Source of the DNA: Spirochaetales bacterium
GTDB lineage: Bacteria; Spirochaetota; Spirochaetia; DSM-2461
Assembly: GCA_016936555.1 (NCBI GenBank)
Contig: JAFGXR010000030.1
Span: 1-62,201 of the forward strand
Direction: 5' to 3'
DNA: 62,201 nt
Shown: positions 16,645 to 28,919 of the stretch, in pieces
Numbering within the stretch: the first letter of the stretch is position 1
How the letters are laid out: every line of letters begins with the position of its first letter
Program-made: the position numbers and the translations under genes
Notes under the pieces: model-generated
What the model saw: only the letters and a program-made list of their open reading frames with translations
Database searches by the model: none
What the model was told of the DNA's origin: nothing

Positions 16645-18896
16645 ATACGACGGGAAAGAGAGATCAGAATCTTTTTTTTACACTCCGGTTTGAAAAAGGC
16701 AGAGGCTATTCTCTTCCCTACTGCGGCGACCTCTCTTCGCTGTTTCCCGGAGAAAATGATCTGCCCTTTCTGGAAAATCCCCGTGCTTTTTATCATTATC
16801 TGCCTGATGAAGACCGGGTAAGAGTCGGCTTAAATCTCAGGAAAACCCTGGAGGCCAAAGAATCCTTTGAAAGCCGATTCAGGATTTTTAACGGGAGTGA
16901 ACTTCTTCTGGGTGAACTTGTTCTCTCCCTCAGATCTGATAGCGTTGGCATGACTCTGTGGGACGGGCTTTTTCGTGTACTGTCATCGGTCAGGACCAGA
17001 GAGGAAAATGTCGAGGAAGCCCTTTTTGAAAGAATCCGCGAACTCGACTGCCTGTACGGTATCGCTTCGCTCTCGGATCACGGGGCCCTGCCCCTCGATG
17101 ACTTACTGGAGAGAGCTCTTGAAATCATGCTCGGGTCCTGGAAATACTCCCATCTCGATGCCATCAGAATCGCCTATGGCGATAAGGTTATTTCGGGGAA
17201 AACGGAGATCCGGTCGCCGGGTTCTCCGGCTTTCTGTCAGAAAAGCGATATTACCGTTTACGGGAAAGTGATGGGGTCGGTCGGAGTCTGCTACAGCCGC
17301 TCCGACCGGGATGTCGATGTGCTCAATGCTGCCAGAGAACTGAGAATGCTCAATTATATAACAGCCCGCCTGTCGAGGATTATTGAAAAGAAACAGTCGG
17401 AACAGGCTCTCGCCGGGAGCGAGGCCCGTTTCCGCCGCTATGTCGAATCGGCACCGGACGGGATTTTCCGAGCCGATGATAAAGGTTTCTTTATCGATGT
17501 AAACCAGGCTGCCTGCCGCATTACCGGTTATGAGAAGGAGGAGCTTCTGGGTATGCCCCTCTCCTTTCTCACCCATCCCGACGACCGCGAATCGACGAGA
17601 GAGTCGTTCAAGCGGGTCAAAAGCGAGGGTAGGACCTCCAATACATGCCGGTTCACCAGAAAAGACGGTACGGTCAGACACTGGGTGATCGAGGCTGTCA
17701 GAATGGATGACGGGACGTTTCTGGGGTTCAACCGCGATGTCACGGAACAGAGAAAGCTGGAGGAGCAGATCATCCAGATGGAGAAAATGGATGCCATCGG
17801 CCAGCTTGCCGGGGGAATCGCCCACGATTTCAATAATCAGATAGCCGTCATTATGGGGTACAGCGAGATGCTGGTCTCCCGGCTCGAAGATCCGAAACAC
17901 CTCAAATTCGCTAAAAGCATTCTGGCCAGCGCCCACCGGTCCGATGATCTGACCAGAAAACTCCTGGCATTCTCCCATAAAGGTTTATATGAGCGCAAAA
18001 GCATCAATATCAACAGAACCATCGGCGAAGCGGCTGATATCCTGACGCACAGCTTCGACCGCAAAATATCCATCAAAATGGATTTGAAAGCGAAACATCC
18101 TTTTATTTCCGGAGATCCTTCGCAGATGCAGAATGCCATTATGAATCTGGCTCTCAATGCCAGGGATGCCATGCCCTCCGGAGGAACGCTTCTCTTCGCA
18201 ACCCGCAATATCTCTCTCGATAAGGAGTTCTGCCGTAAATTATCCCACAGAGTCGAACCGGGGCAATTTGTTGAAATTACCGTTTCCGACACGGGAACGG
18301 GGATGGACAGCCAGACCATGAGCCGGATCTTCGAACCCTTTTTTACGACAAAAGAGATGGGGAAGGGGACGGGAATGGGACTGGCCGGTGTATACGGCAC
18401 CGTAACAAACCACAGGGCTGTTATCGAGGTCGAGAGCGAGCCCGGAGAAGGAACGGTTTTCCGCTTATCCTTTCCCTGCGGGGAAAAAGTTATTCATGAG
18501 CCGGCGAAGGGGAGCCGCGCACCCGTTCATGGAAACGCATCAGTCATGCTTATTGACGATGAGGATATGCTCCGCGAAGTCGTCCGGGAGATTCTGGAAC
18601 ATCACGGCTATACCGTTTTTTCCTTTTCCTGCGGCAGGGACGCTCTGGATCATCTGAAGAATTTCGGGAATATTGATGTTGTTATACTCGATATGATTAT
18701 GCCGGTCATGGGCGGGAAAGAGGTGTTCAGAAATATCAGGGAGATCGACAACTCCATTCCGGTTGTCCTCTCGTCGGGTTATTCTCTCTCCGGTGAAATT
18801 CAGCAGCTTCTCGAAGAAGGAGCGCAAGCCTTTCTCAGTAAGCCCTTTAATCTTGAGTCCTTGACCTCGGTTATCAGCGATGTCATAAAAAAATAG
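16641..18896 (+). CDS. soluble hybrid histidine kinase with PAS and receiver domains
   Basis: A 751-residue kinase with no membrane segment. An unassigned N-terminal region (1-250) contains a GAF-like part around 130-240. A PAS domain (about 255-375) is followed by acceptor H395 in [19 protein letters not shown], the ATPase domain with [13 protein letters not shown], and a receiver with D684 ([11 protein letters not shown]). The start is GTG at 16641, inside the stop of the upstream kinase, so the two are translationally coupled. Both HisKA/HATPase modules are closely similar, which suggests duplication followed by different sensors. A membrane and a cytosolic kinase made together may form a joint relay. 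Confidence 0.9.
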   Translation: MNTTGKRDQNLFFTLRFEKGRGYSLPYCGDLSSLFPGENDLPFLENPRAFYHYLPDEDRVRVGLNLRKTLEAKESFESRFRIFNGSELLLGELVLSLRSDSVGMTLWDGLFRVLSSVRTREENVEEALFERIRELDCLYGIASLSDHGALPLDDLLERALEIMLGSWKYSHLDAIRIAYGDKVISGKTEIRSPGSPAFCQKSDITVYGKVMGSVGVCYSRSDRDVDVLNAARELRMLNYITARLSRIIEKKQSEQALAGSEARFRRYVESAPDGIFRADDKGFFIDVNQAACRITGYEKEELLGMPLSFLTHPDDRESTRESFKRVKSEGRTSNTCRFTRKDGTVRHWVIEAVRMDDGTFLGFNRDVTEQRKLEEQIIQMEKMDAIGQLAGGIAHDFNNQIAVIMGYSEMLVSRLEDPKHLKFAKSILASAHRSDDLTRKLLAFSHKGLYERKSININRTIGEAADILTHSFDRKISIKMDLKAKHPFISGDPSQMQNAIMNLALNARDAMPSGGTLLFATRNISLDKEFCRKLSHRVEPGQFVEITVSDTGTGMDSQTMSRIFEPFFTTKEMGKGTGMGLAGVYGTVTNHRAVIEVESEPGEGTVFRLSFPCGEKVIHEPAKGSRAPVHGNASVMLIDDEDMLREVVREILEHHGYTVFSFSCGRDALDHLKNFGNIDVVILDMIMPVMGGKEVFRNIREIDNSIPVVLSSGYSLSGEIQQLLEEGAQAFLSKPFNLESLTSVISDVIKK

Positions 18897-18965
18897 TTCT
18901 TTTTTCCTATTGCCTGTCACGGATTTGGCGCTTAAAATTTGCTCATCACGATTCTGGAGAAAAAA

Positions 18966-21900
18966 ATGTTAAAAAAATCTCTCTATTTGTTCGCTTTTCT
19001 GCTGATGACGCTGATCTCGTGCAAAAATCCCTCTCTGCCCGATGATCCGGATCCCATTGATACAGGGGGAGAGGAAACGCCCGATTACCTTTCCGTTTAT
19101 GACCTTATCGGGGAGTTGGAGCAGGAGTTAATCAGCTCCGGTCTGACTCAGGCCGATGCGGCTGTCATTTCTGATGGTGCAAAAGCGGCTGTGGGAGAGG
19201 ATTCTTTCAAAGTCATAGATTTTCTCGATAACATCGTCGAGGGTTCCGTCAGATCTGTCGGGTCCATTGCAGCGACCCTTGATACGACTCAGAAAAAAAT
19301 GGATACCATCGACTTGATCATAAGGTCCGTTATGACAAGCATCAGAACACATAAAGATGATGTCATGGTTTCTGCTGCCCGGGCCATTGATCCCTATGCG
19401 GTTAATATGAACTCCATTCTGGCCCAGCTGGCAGCCGCCTCTATCCGGAATTTGTCTACCGCCGGCATACCGGCGGCAGATCTCGATGAAGCGGCATCAG
19501 AAACGGTAAAATCGCTTGTCAGTTCACTCGACGAGGGCGGTGTGGCTCTCGATGATGTTCCATCAGCGGTACAGATTATTACAAAATCGGCTGTCGAGAG
19601 CATATCTTCCAATGATACGTCATCTCTGACACTGGAAGATGCCCTCAGTTCCATTACAAGCGGGGCCGTCAGTGCTGTCGATAGTATCGGCGTGGAAGGT
19701 TTTGATGATTCCATGGTGGCCGACGTCATCGGAGGAGTCACGTCGGGAGCGACCGAGGCCATAGAATCTGTCGCATCTGATATAGAAACCGTAAAGACTC
19801 TGGCGTCGACGGTTACATCTTCCGCGATTACAAGCGCCTCAACTTTGACGGCTGCTGTCGATGTCCTTGAAGTTACAAAAAAGGTAACGGAAAACGCTAT
19901 TAAGGCGGTTCACGATATACAGATCGATACAATAGATACATCATCCAGTAATGATGATACCAATGGCATCATTTCCAGTATTACTCAGAGCGCTGTCAAG
20001 ACAGCTGCTCCGATTGTAACCTTAGCCGGGGGAAATGAATCTGATGTTCAGGTCGCCGTTGTCCAGAGTGCCTCGGAAGGCGCCCAGACAATCAGTTCCG
20101 ACTACAATTCGGCGTCACTCGCTGCGGTTATTGTTGTAGACAGTTCGGGAACAACCGTAGAGGATTCGGGAGATTCCGATCTGACAGATGCCGTCGCTGC
20201 CGGTATCGCCCAGGCCGGCAATGAGCCGCCGGTTGCCGATGCGGGCGCGAACCGGTCTCTGGATATCGATGAGACAACAGAGCTGAACGGCTCGGGCAGC
20301 GGGGACCCCGATGGTTCCATATCCGCCTGGCTCTGGTGGATCGCCTCGGGACCCGATGACAGCCTTGCTGTTATTGATCCGGATAATGTCGCCGTGACAT
20401 CTTTTACACCCGATGTCGCCGGGCTCTATACAATCGGATTAAAAGTTACCGACACATATGACGAAATCGATACGAATTTTGTTCAGATCGCCTGCGCGAT
20501 TGAAGCCTATGAGGGGCTGAATGTTTCTCAGAGAATCGCTCTGGCAGAGGATTATTACAATGATGGAGATCTTGAAACAGCTCTGGCCGAGCTGAATAAA
20601 GTCTTCTCGTTCTACAGTCAGACCAATTCCTGGTCTCAGGCTTATCTTCTTCAGGGAAGCCTACTCTGGGACCTGGGAAGGGAGAGCGAATCAGTTGCTT
20701 CTTTCAATCAGGTGAGAACCCTGAATTACGATACGGAAGATTACGGTGCGGCGACCCGGTCTTTGGGCTGGCTGTACCAGTGGCATCTCGGCGAAGCCGG
20801 CCGGGACCTCGATGCCTCCGAAGCGTATTTTAGCGAACTGCTGACTGATAGTCGTTTTGCCAATACCAGATTTACGGGAGATGCCAGACACGGACTGGGG
20901 TTCAACCATATGATGCGGGACGAATTCACGGAAGCCCGGACTCAGTTCGCAGCCGCTCTGGCTGATCCCCTTCTCTCAAATAATGAAACCTACTGGTCCC
21001 AGTTCCATCTGGGAGAATCCTATCTCCGGGAAAGCGGAGATTATACGACGGCTTATACATACTGGGATGTTATTCTGGCGGAACCGGAAACCTATTGCCT
21101 GACTGATGGCGGTGAAACGGATTATTGGAAAATCCGGAATATCTACGTGACAAAAGCTGATATTTCATGGGACAACGACGATGCGGCCGGAGCGGTCGGT
21201 TACTATCAGGATGTGCTGGATTACCCGGGAATGACCGATGATCTTAAATCCTGGCCTGCCCGGAACATCGCCAATTATTACAGAGATCTTGGCGATCAGT
21301 ACTGTGACAGCGGTAATAACGCTTCGGGAATTCTGGAATTCGAAACGGCTGAGGATTATTTCAACGATGCCTGGACATTCGGTCTCGGAACTGAAGACGG
21401 CGCCTGGGCTTATGTCAGCAAAAACTGGATGTACCGCCGCTGGATGGAAGTCGCTCCGAATGAAACGGAAAAAGCCGCTGTCGTATCCAGTTTTCTCTCT
21501 TCCTGTTCCGCAGTTCTCTCAGCCGGTTATGACAGGCCGGAAATCCAGACGCGGCTGAACAGAGCCGGTTATTACCACTGGATGCTCGATGAAACGGATT
21601 ACGTTCTGGCTCTGGCCGATCACACGGCCGCTCTGACTCTGGCGGAAGAGGGCCATTACCCGGAAGGTGTCTGGGCACGCTATGAAATCGGGAATCTCTA
21701 CCGCGACCGGGCCTGGGATCACCATCAGGAAACCGGTGTGGACTGGGAAGGTGACTTCAATACAGCGATTAGCCATTACGAACAGGTCACGAGAACTAAT
21801 TACCCTGTTTTCGAGGACTGGATGGAGCATTTCTTCGCCGATGCTCTGGCTGATACGGCGAACTGTTACCTGGGACTCGGGAGATTCGATGATTCAATAA

Positions 21901-23519
21901 ATCTTCTTAGCTCTCTTGTTTTAGACACAGATAACTATGAGCAGCAGGATAGAGCGTGGTTTCAGTTCGATATCGGTTTTGCCTATTGGGAAATGGGCAA
22001 TTATGCCAGAGATGAAGAGGATTATTCCGGTAGTATTGACGATAATACTAATGCTATCACTGAGTTAGGAAAGGCTATAACTCTCTCTGCCGGCACCGGT
22101 GATGAGCAGAGAATAACAGATGAATCCAATCTGAGAATCGGAGATTCCCACAGACATTCCGGATATGCTTATGAAGATATGGACAATGAAAGTAGCGCAA
22201 ATACACAATATACCGAGGCGATCCCCTACTACGAACTGGTTTCTGATCTGGAATACTGGATCTATTTCGAAGCCAATGAAAGCATGGCCGAGTGTTATGT
22301 CAGAAGCGGTAGTTTTCAGGTCGGAATCGATCAGTATCAGTTTGTAATCGATTCTATTGCTGATAATGATGAAGACATCAACCGCATGCTATTTGAAATT
22401 GCCGATGCTTACCGGGATAAATATTACCAGACTGAAGCAGCCTCTGATTATACCGCGGCCATTAATGCCTACAATGATGTATTGGCCATTGCCGGACTGT
22501 CCGGCGAAAGAAATGCCGATGTCCTGCTCGGTAAAGGGCGGCTTATCACAGATTACGCCTTTATCACATACCGCGACCAGGGGGTTGCCGGCCCGGAATT
22601 TGAAAACCTGATGGATGAGGCGATTGCAGCATTTGAAGATATTCATTCTCTGACAGATGATTTTGACTGGTGGGGTGATGCCCGTTCCGAAGCCTTTCGG
22701 GAAGCCGGAAACAGCTATCGGGATAAAGCCTTTAATTACAGGGATTATATGGGCGAGACATCGGATATCTCAGTCATTCGCGGATACTTGCAGCAGGCTC
22801 TTACGGCATTTGAATCTGCGATGGATAGGGATTTGCTGGGCAATATTGACGAAGGAAATTACAACGATGCCAAAAGGGAAACCGGCTGGGTCAACTTTGA
22901 TATCGCCTACACTTACGACCTGCAGGATTCCACCGCGTTTACTTCGGCCGAGCCATATATCATTGACGGAATGGACCTCGGTTTTGAAGTCCTGGCCGAT
23001 AGTGAAGCCGATGCGGATTTGCAGGCGGATATATTGAATGCTTTTGGAAGCATTCATATCGAAGCGAGAGGGCAGTCCGTCACTCTCGGCGGCGGCCCTG
23101 AGACTTTTTCTCTGGAAAACGCTGTTTTCTATTTCGGGCTTGTGATTGCTAATTACAGCAGTCTGGATAACGGCCGCTTCGCGGCAGAGGCGCAAACGGG
23201 AATCGGCCGGGCTTACCGGCAGGATGGAAATGACTCGGCCGGCGTTGCAGATTTTACCGATGCCATAGTCTCTTACGAAGAAGCCATAGTTCAATACGAT
23301 CTGGTCGAAGCAACTTATGCAAGCCTGCCGGACCGGGATCAATGGTTAATCGAGAACGCACAATTCGATTGTATCGATACGCATTTTGAGCTGGCAGAAG
23401 CCCAGGTCGATAGCGGGGATACGGCCGGAGCCATCGCGACCCTTCAGGAAGTTGTGGACAGAAATATATTCCGGGTCGATGACGCGAATAACAGGATTGA
23501 TGAATTGGAAAATCCCTGA
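18966..23519 (+). CDS. giant TPR-repeat lipoprotein with PKD-like domain
   Basis: A lipoprotein of about 1517 residues. I start it at ATG 18966 (CTGGAGA just upstream) because this gives a clean signal with lipobox LIS-C (C19); an in-frame start at 18939 would lengthen the signal without benefit. Residues about 60-410 are Ser/Ala/Val-rich helices with loose repeats (SAVDSIG, TSGATEAIESV). A PKD-like Ig domain follows (about 420-512; PVADAGANRSLDIDE, then GSGDPDGSI). From about 520 to the end come many TPR helical pairs with GLGR, AYRDKA and ESYLRESGDY elements. It probably displays a long solenoid on an envelope surface. The terminator at 23535 ends the unit. Confidence 0.85.
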   Translation: MLKKSLYLFAFLLMTLISCKNPSLPDDPDPIDTGGEETPDYLSVYDLIGELEQELISSGLTQADAAVISDGAKAAVGEDSFKVIDFLDNIVEGSVRSVGSIAATLDTTQKKMDTIDLIIRSVMTSIRTHKDDVMVSAARAIDPYAVNMNSILAQLAAASIRNLSTAGIPAADLDEAASETVKSLVSSLDEGGVALDDVPSAVQIITKSAVESISSNDTSSLTLEDALSSITSGAVSAVDSIGVEGFDDSMVADVIGGVTSGATEAIESVASDIETVKTLASTVTSSAITSASTLTAAVDVLEVTKKVTENAIKAVHDIQIDTIDTSSSNDDTNGIISSITQSAVKTAAPIVTLAGGNESDVQVAVVQSASEGAQTISSDYNSASLAAVIVVDSSGTTVEDSGDSDLTDAVAAGIAQAGNEPPVADAGANRSLDIDETTELNGSGSGDPDGSISAWLWWIASGPDDSLAVIDPDNVAVTSFTPDVAGLYTIGLKVTDTYDEIDTNFVQIACAIEAYEGLNVSQRIALAEDYYNDGDLETALAELNKVFSFYSQTNSWSQAYLLQGSLLWDLGRESESVASFNQVRTLNYDTEDYGAATRSLGWLYQWHLGEAGRDLDASEAYFSELLTDSRFANTRFTGDARHGLGFNHMMRDEFTEARTQFAAALADPLLSNNETYWSQFHLGESYLRESGDYTTAYTYWDVILAEPETYCLTDGGETDYWKIRNIYVTKADISWDNDDAAGAVGYYQDVLDYPGMTDDLKSWPARNIANYYRDLGDQYCDSGNNASGILEFETAEDYFNDAWTFGLGTEDGAWAYVSKNWMYRRWMEVAPNETEKAAVVSSFLSSCSAVLSAGYDRPEIQTRLNRAGYYHWMLDETDYVLALADHTAALTLAEEGHYPEGVWARYEIGNLYRDRAWDHHQETGVDWEGDFNTAISHYEQVTRTNYPVFEDWMEHFFADALADTANCYLGLGRFDDSINLLSSLVLDTDNYEQQDRAWFQFDIGFAYWEMGNYARDEEDYSGSIDDNTNAITELGKAITLSAGTGDEQRITDESNLRIGDSHRHSGYAYEDMDNESSANTQYTEAIPYYELVSDLEYWIYFEANESMAECYVRSGSFQVGIDQYQFVIDSIADNDEDINRMLFEIADAYRDKYYQTEAASDYTAAINAYNDVLAIAGLSGERNADVLLGKGRLITDYAFITYRDQGVAGPEFENLMDEAIAAFEDIHSLTDDFDWWGDARSEAFREAGNSYRDKAFNYRDYMGETSDISVIRGYLQQALTAFESAMDRDLLGNIDEGNYNDAKRETGWVNFDIAYTYDLQDSTAFTSAEPYIIDGMDLGFEVLADSEADADLQADILNAFGSIHIEARGQSVTLGGGPETFSLENAVFYFGLVIANYSSLDNGRFAAEAQTGIGRAYRQDGNDSAGVADFTDAIVSYEEAIVQYDLVEATYASLPDRDQWLIENAQFDCIDTHFELAEAQVDSGDTAGAIATLQEVVDRNIFRVDDANNRIDELENP

Positions 23520-23534
23520 TTGATTTGATTTTAC

Positions 23535-23570
23535 AAAGAGAGCAGCCCGATCGGGCTGCTCTCTTTTTCC
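23535..23570. terminator. perfect palindromic intrinsic terminator
   Basis: A 32-base perfect palindrome (23535-23566, centre 23550/23551) with a G+C-rich core AGCAGCCCGA is followed on the plus strand by a T-run. It ends the TPR lipoprotein transcript. On the minus strand it lies right after the small ORF at 23577-23666, so it may serve both directions. Confidence 0.9.
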
Positions 23571-23576
23571 GGCAAT

Positions 23577-23666
23577 TTATTCCGTTTTCAATATATCCAG
23601 AATTTCATCAGGAGAATCCGCTGTAAGCAGCAATTCCGTGGCTCTAACGACATAATTACTTTTCAT
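23577..23666 (-). CDS. possible 29-residue microprotein
   Basis: A minus-strand frame encodes MKSNYVVRATELLLTADS followed by an acidic PDEILDILKTE tail. GGGAG lies about nine bases before its ATG, TATGAT sits just upstream, and the terminator palindrome at 23535-23566 begins ten bases after its stop. This is the layout of a complete small gene. The peptide would be one amphipathic helix. I know no family for it, and chance cannot be excluded. It occupies the otherwise empty 23571-23803 gap. Confidence 0.4.
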   Translation of the reverse strand: MKSNYVVRATELLLTADSPDEILDILKTE

Positions 23667-23803
23667 TGATGTTTCTCCCGTATCATATACGCGATGAATC
23701 AATTCAAGACATCAAAATTAGAAAAAAAAAGAGCTGCTGCTTTGCCCTGGCAGACTTCGCAACAACCCTTTAAGAACGTGTAACCGCCTTAATACCGTTA
23801 GAA

Positions 23804-26056
<2,253 letters not shown>

Positions 26057-26093
26057 CTATGTTGTATTTTACAAAACTGCCGGAAAAAGTTCT

Positions 26094-26113
26094 AACACTT
26101 TTCCGGTAGTGTT
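26094..26113 (-). terminator. weak hairpin after the dihydropyrimidinase gene
   Basis: On the minus strand AACACT and AGTGTT form a 6 bp stem overlapping the stop codon, followed a few bases on by AGAACTTTTT. It may partly end transcription before the isocitrate dehydrogenase gene. Confidence 0.4.
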
Positions 26114-27461
26114 ATGCCAGGTATTTTCCCCGTCCCTTTTCGGCTGTGCATTCCCCGTTCCCGATGATGATCTGACCGCGGCTGATCGTCGTTTCAGGCC
26201 AGCCAGTCATGGTCATATTTTTGTAAGGTGTCCAGCCTGCTGTCTCGTGAAGAGTCTCCTCGCTGAGAACCACTTCTTTACCGGGGTCGAAGATGACCAG
26301 ATCCGCGTCCTTTCCGACCTGTATGTCCCCTTTGTTCTCCAGCCCGAAAAGACGGGCCGGCATGGTGCAGCAGAGGTCCACCCACTGGTTTTCCGTAATA
26401 AAGCCTTCGCGGACTCCTCGGGAGAAAATAGCGGGGAAGCGCATCTCTATAGAGGGAACTCCGCCGGGGACTCTGTTGAAAGCGCTCAGGCCGGACGCCT
26501 TTTCCTCTTTCGTAAAGGGGCAGTGATCGCTTGAAATCGTATGAAAGGAATCGCCGCTCAGATGCTCCCACAATCCCAGCTGATCGATTATGCTCCGTAT
26601 CGGCGGAGAGCAGATGGGCAGTGCCCCTTCAATCCCTTCCGCCTCGAAAACCTCGTCGGTGAGGCAGAGATACTGGGGACAGGTCTCTCCCGATACATAA
26701 TGGCCCTGGATACGGGCCTGCCTGACCCTTTCAGCCGCTTCGGGGCAGGATATGTGGAAGATATGAACCGGAACCCCGGCATAGGCGGCCAGATCGATCA
26801 CGCGGCCGACCGCTTCGGCCTCCATCAGGGACGGGCGGCTTCTCGTATGCCACTCCGGTCCGGTATTCCCCTCGCTGATATTCTTTTCGATCAGCGTGGT
26901 TATGACATCCCAGTTTTCCGCATGAACCACCGGAAGGGCTCCCGTTTCGCCTATGGCTTCGAAAGCTTTGAGAATCTCGCCATCGGTCAGCCTGAGGCCG
27001 TAGGCCATATAGATTTTAAAACTGCGGCACCCCGCTTCATAAGCGGCCTGCACCTGATCCAGTTTTCTGATATCGTCGGGGCCGATTGTCATGTGGAAGC
27101 CGTAGTCAATGACGGCTTTACCCGCCGCTTTGCTCTTCCGTTCTTCCAGGGCATCGAGAAAGGACTGTTCTTTTCGCGATTCGACGAAATCTATAATCGA
27201 GGTCGTTCCGCCGAATGCCGCCGCCTTCGTCCCTTCGTAAAAATCATCGGACGAGACGAAGTTGCCGATGGGCATCTCCAGGTGGACGTGGGTGTCGATG
27301 GCTCCGGGCGTCACCAGCCTGTCCGTCGCGTCCAGCACTTCCTTTCCCGCAAGGCCCCGGCCGATGGCGCTTATCTTTCCGTCAATTATACCGATATCGG
27401 CTTTATAGGATGTCATTGCCGTGACAATTGTACCGTTTTTTACTACCAGATCGTAATTCAT
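26112..27461 (-). CDS. dihydropyrimidinase/hydantoinase (cyclic amidohydrolase)
   Basis: A 449-residue amidohydrolase that opens cyclic amides such as dihydrouracil or hydantoins. The binuclear metal site is complete: H58 and H60 (DTHVHL), K149 as the lysine to be carbamylated (SFKIYMAYG), H180 (VVHAEN), H236 (HIFHIS) and D312 (SSDHCPF). The C-terminal VGKDADLVIFDP is typical of this subfamily. No reductase or ureidopropionase gene for a full pyrimidine degradation pathway is nearby, although a nicotinamidase-like hydrolase is divergently placed at 27577. Exact ring substrate is not readable. Confidence 0.92.
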   Translation of the reverse strand: MNYDLVVKNGTIVTAMTSYKADIGIIDGKISAIGRGLAGKEVLDATDRLVTPGAIDTHVHLEMPIGNFVSSDDFYEGTKAAAFGGTTSIIDFVESRKEQSFLDALEERKSKAAGKAVIDYGFHMTIGPDDIRKLDQVQAAYEAGCRSFKIYMAYGLRLTDGEILKAFEAIGETGALPVVHAENWDVITTLIEKNISEGNTGPEWHTRSRPSLMEAEAVGRVIDLAAYAGVPVHIFHISCPEAAERVRQARIQGHYVSGETCPQYLCLTDEVFEAEGIEGALPICSPPIRSIIDQLGLWEHLSGDSFHTISSDHCPFTKEEKASGLSAFNRVPGGVPSIEMRFPAIFSRGVREGFITENQWVDLCCTMPARLFGLENKGDIQVGKDADLVIFDPGKEVVLSEETLHETAGWTPYKNMTMTGWPETTISRGQIIIGNGECTAEKGRGKYLA

Positions 27462-27545
27462 ATTATTCCTCCGGAATCTTAATGATGAGACAGGAAAGTT
27501 CTGCTGTCAATGATAAAGGGCATGGCGGAACACCCCCCGATCCGG

Positions 27546-27551
27546 TATAAT
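27546..27551 (+). promoter_or_regulatory. -10 element for the 27577 hydrolase gene
   Basis: A perfect TATAAT lies 25 bases before the ATG at 27577, with a strong GGAGGAGG ribosome site in between. The -35 region has no clear consensus match. Confidence 0.45.
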
Positions 27552-27576
27552 ATGAAGCTCTGGAGGAGGAGCTTTT

Positions 27577-28365
27577 ATGGTGAGAGAACTGCTGATTATC
27601 GATGCGCAAAATGATTTCTGTGAACCCGACGGAGCTTTATATGTACAGGGAGCCGAAGAGGATTGCCGGCGGCTCGCTGATTTCATAGGGTCGAGAGGAG
27701 ATGAGATCGATAGTATTTCCCTCACTCTCGATTCCCATCATCTATATGATATAGCCCATCCTCTGTACTGGGTTGACGGCGATGGGAACCATCCCGCTCC
27801 CTTTACCTTCATAAGCGCCGGCGATGTGGAATCGGGCTTGTGGACGACTTCCCGGCCCGAAGAGAAAGGGTGGGGGCTTGAGTACGTTCGGACTCTGGAA
27901 GAGAGGGGTAAATACACTCTCTGCGTATGGCCGCCACACTGCCTTATCGGCTCATGGGGAAATCAGATCCAGAGTCACGTCTTTCAGGCCCTGACAGAAT
28001 GGGAAAAAAGAAAACTCGCTTCATCATTCAAGATTGTAAAAGGGGACGATTCCCGTACGGAACATTACGGCGCTTTCGAGCCTGAAGTTTCCGGTAGGGA
28101 TGCTATCCGTCCTCTCAAAATCGATGCACTTTTAGAACGCCTTCAGAGAGCTGATGAAATCTACATTGCCGGCGAAGCCCTCGATTACTGTGTCGCCAAT
28201 ACGGTCCGCCAGCTTGCTGATGCCCTGCCTCCGGGACAGGCGGGAAAAATCATACTCCTTGAAGATTGCTGCTCCTCCGTGGATCCGGCCTCCGGATTGA
28301 GCCGGACTTTCCTCGAGGACATGAAAGCCCGCGGGATGAGATTGCAGAAATCTACGGATAAATAG
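27577..28365 (+). CDS. cysteine hydrolase of the isochorismatase/nicotinamidase family
   Basis: A 262-residue alpha/beta hydrolase. The catalytic triad candidates are D9 (IIDAQNDF), a Lys in KIVKGDD (about 150), and C205 (LDYCVANTVRQ). D52, H54 and H61 in LDSHHLYDIAHP match the metal site of nicotinamidases. A nicotinamidase would release ammonia from nicotinamide for NAD salvage. The protein is longer than classical PncA (~190-215) because of an insert around 65-135 that includes WPPHCLIGSWG. Substrate is therefore likely but not certain to be nicotinamide. Confidence 0.85.
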   Translation: MVRELLIIDAQNDFCEPDGALYVQGAEEDCRRLADFIGSRGDEIDSISLTLDSHHLYDIAHPLYWVDGDGNHPAPFTFISAGDVESGLWTTSRPEEKGWGLEYVRTLEERGKYTLCVWPPHCLIGSWGNQIQSHVFQALTEWEKRKLASSFKIVKGDDSRTEHYGAFEPEVSGRDAIRPLKIDALLERLQRADEIYIAGEALDYCVANTVRQLADALPPGQAGKIILLEDCCSSVDPASGLSRTFLEDMKARGMRLQKSTDK

Positions 28366-28448
28366 GAATTTTCCCTATTTACAGAACAATCTTTCCCGAT
28401 ATAATTCATGATAATTGACGGATTTACAGCAAAAAACAGGACATCAGA

Positions 28449-28919
28449 ATGCATAATTATAGAATTATTCCCGAAGAAGGACTCATCGTTCAGATATTGA
28501 GAGGCGATATCACTATCGATGCTATACTCGAGAGCACGGCTCTTCTGGTCCGTGACTCCCTGTTTGATCCCCGGTACAATTGTGTCGTCGATTTCCGGCA
28601 GGGCATTATACTCATGTCTCTGAAAGAGCTGAAAGATGCGGCGGACAGATATAGTGAATCCGATTCTTTCAAGGGCCGGAAAGCCCTGCTGGTGAACCGC
28701 TCTGTCGATACGGCTAAAATCATGATTTTCCGCAGCCATGTGGGGCCGGGAGAGCGTTTCAGCGTTTACTCAACTGTCGAGGGGGCCTCTTCATTTCTCC
28801 AGAACGATTTAAGCCGCTATCTCGATGAGGACATTATCCGTGAAGACCTGTATAGAGATCCTCAATCGGAAAGAACCAGATCATCTGATCCTCCCCTTTA
28901 CCCCAATAATCTTTCATGA
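28449..28919 (+). CDS. small hypothetical protein, STAS-like fold
   Basis: A 156-residue cytoplasmic protein with alternating strands and helices. It opens with YRIIPEEGLIVQILRGDITI and has CVVDFRQGIILMS, then KALLVNRSVDTAKIMIF. This pattern is like that of small STAS/SpoIIAA-related proteins, but no phospho-acceptor serine context is clear. AGGA sits upstream of the ATG, and TATAAT at about 28398 gives a possible promoter. Its last 86 bases overlap the 3' end of the opposite-strand acetyltransferase gene, so its polar tail (DPQSERTRSSDPP) is shaped by antisense coding. Confidence 0.62.
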   Translation: MHNYRIIPEEGLIVQILRGDITIDAILESTALLVRDSLFDPRYNCVVDFRQGIILMSLKELKDAADRYSESDSFKGRKALLVNRSVDTAKIMIFRSHVGPGERFSVYSTVEGASSFLQNDLSRYLDEDIIREDLYRDPQSERTRSSDPPLYPNNLS

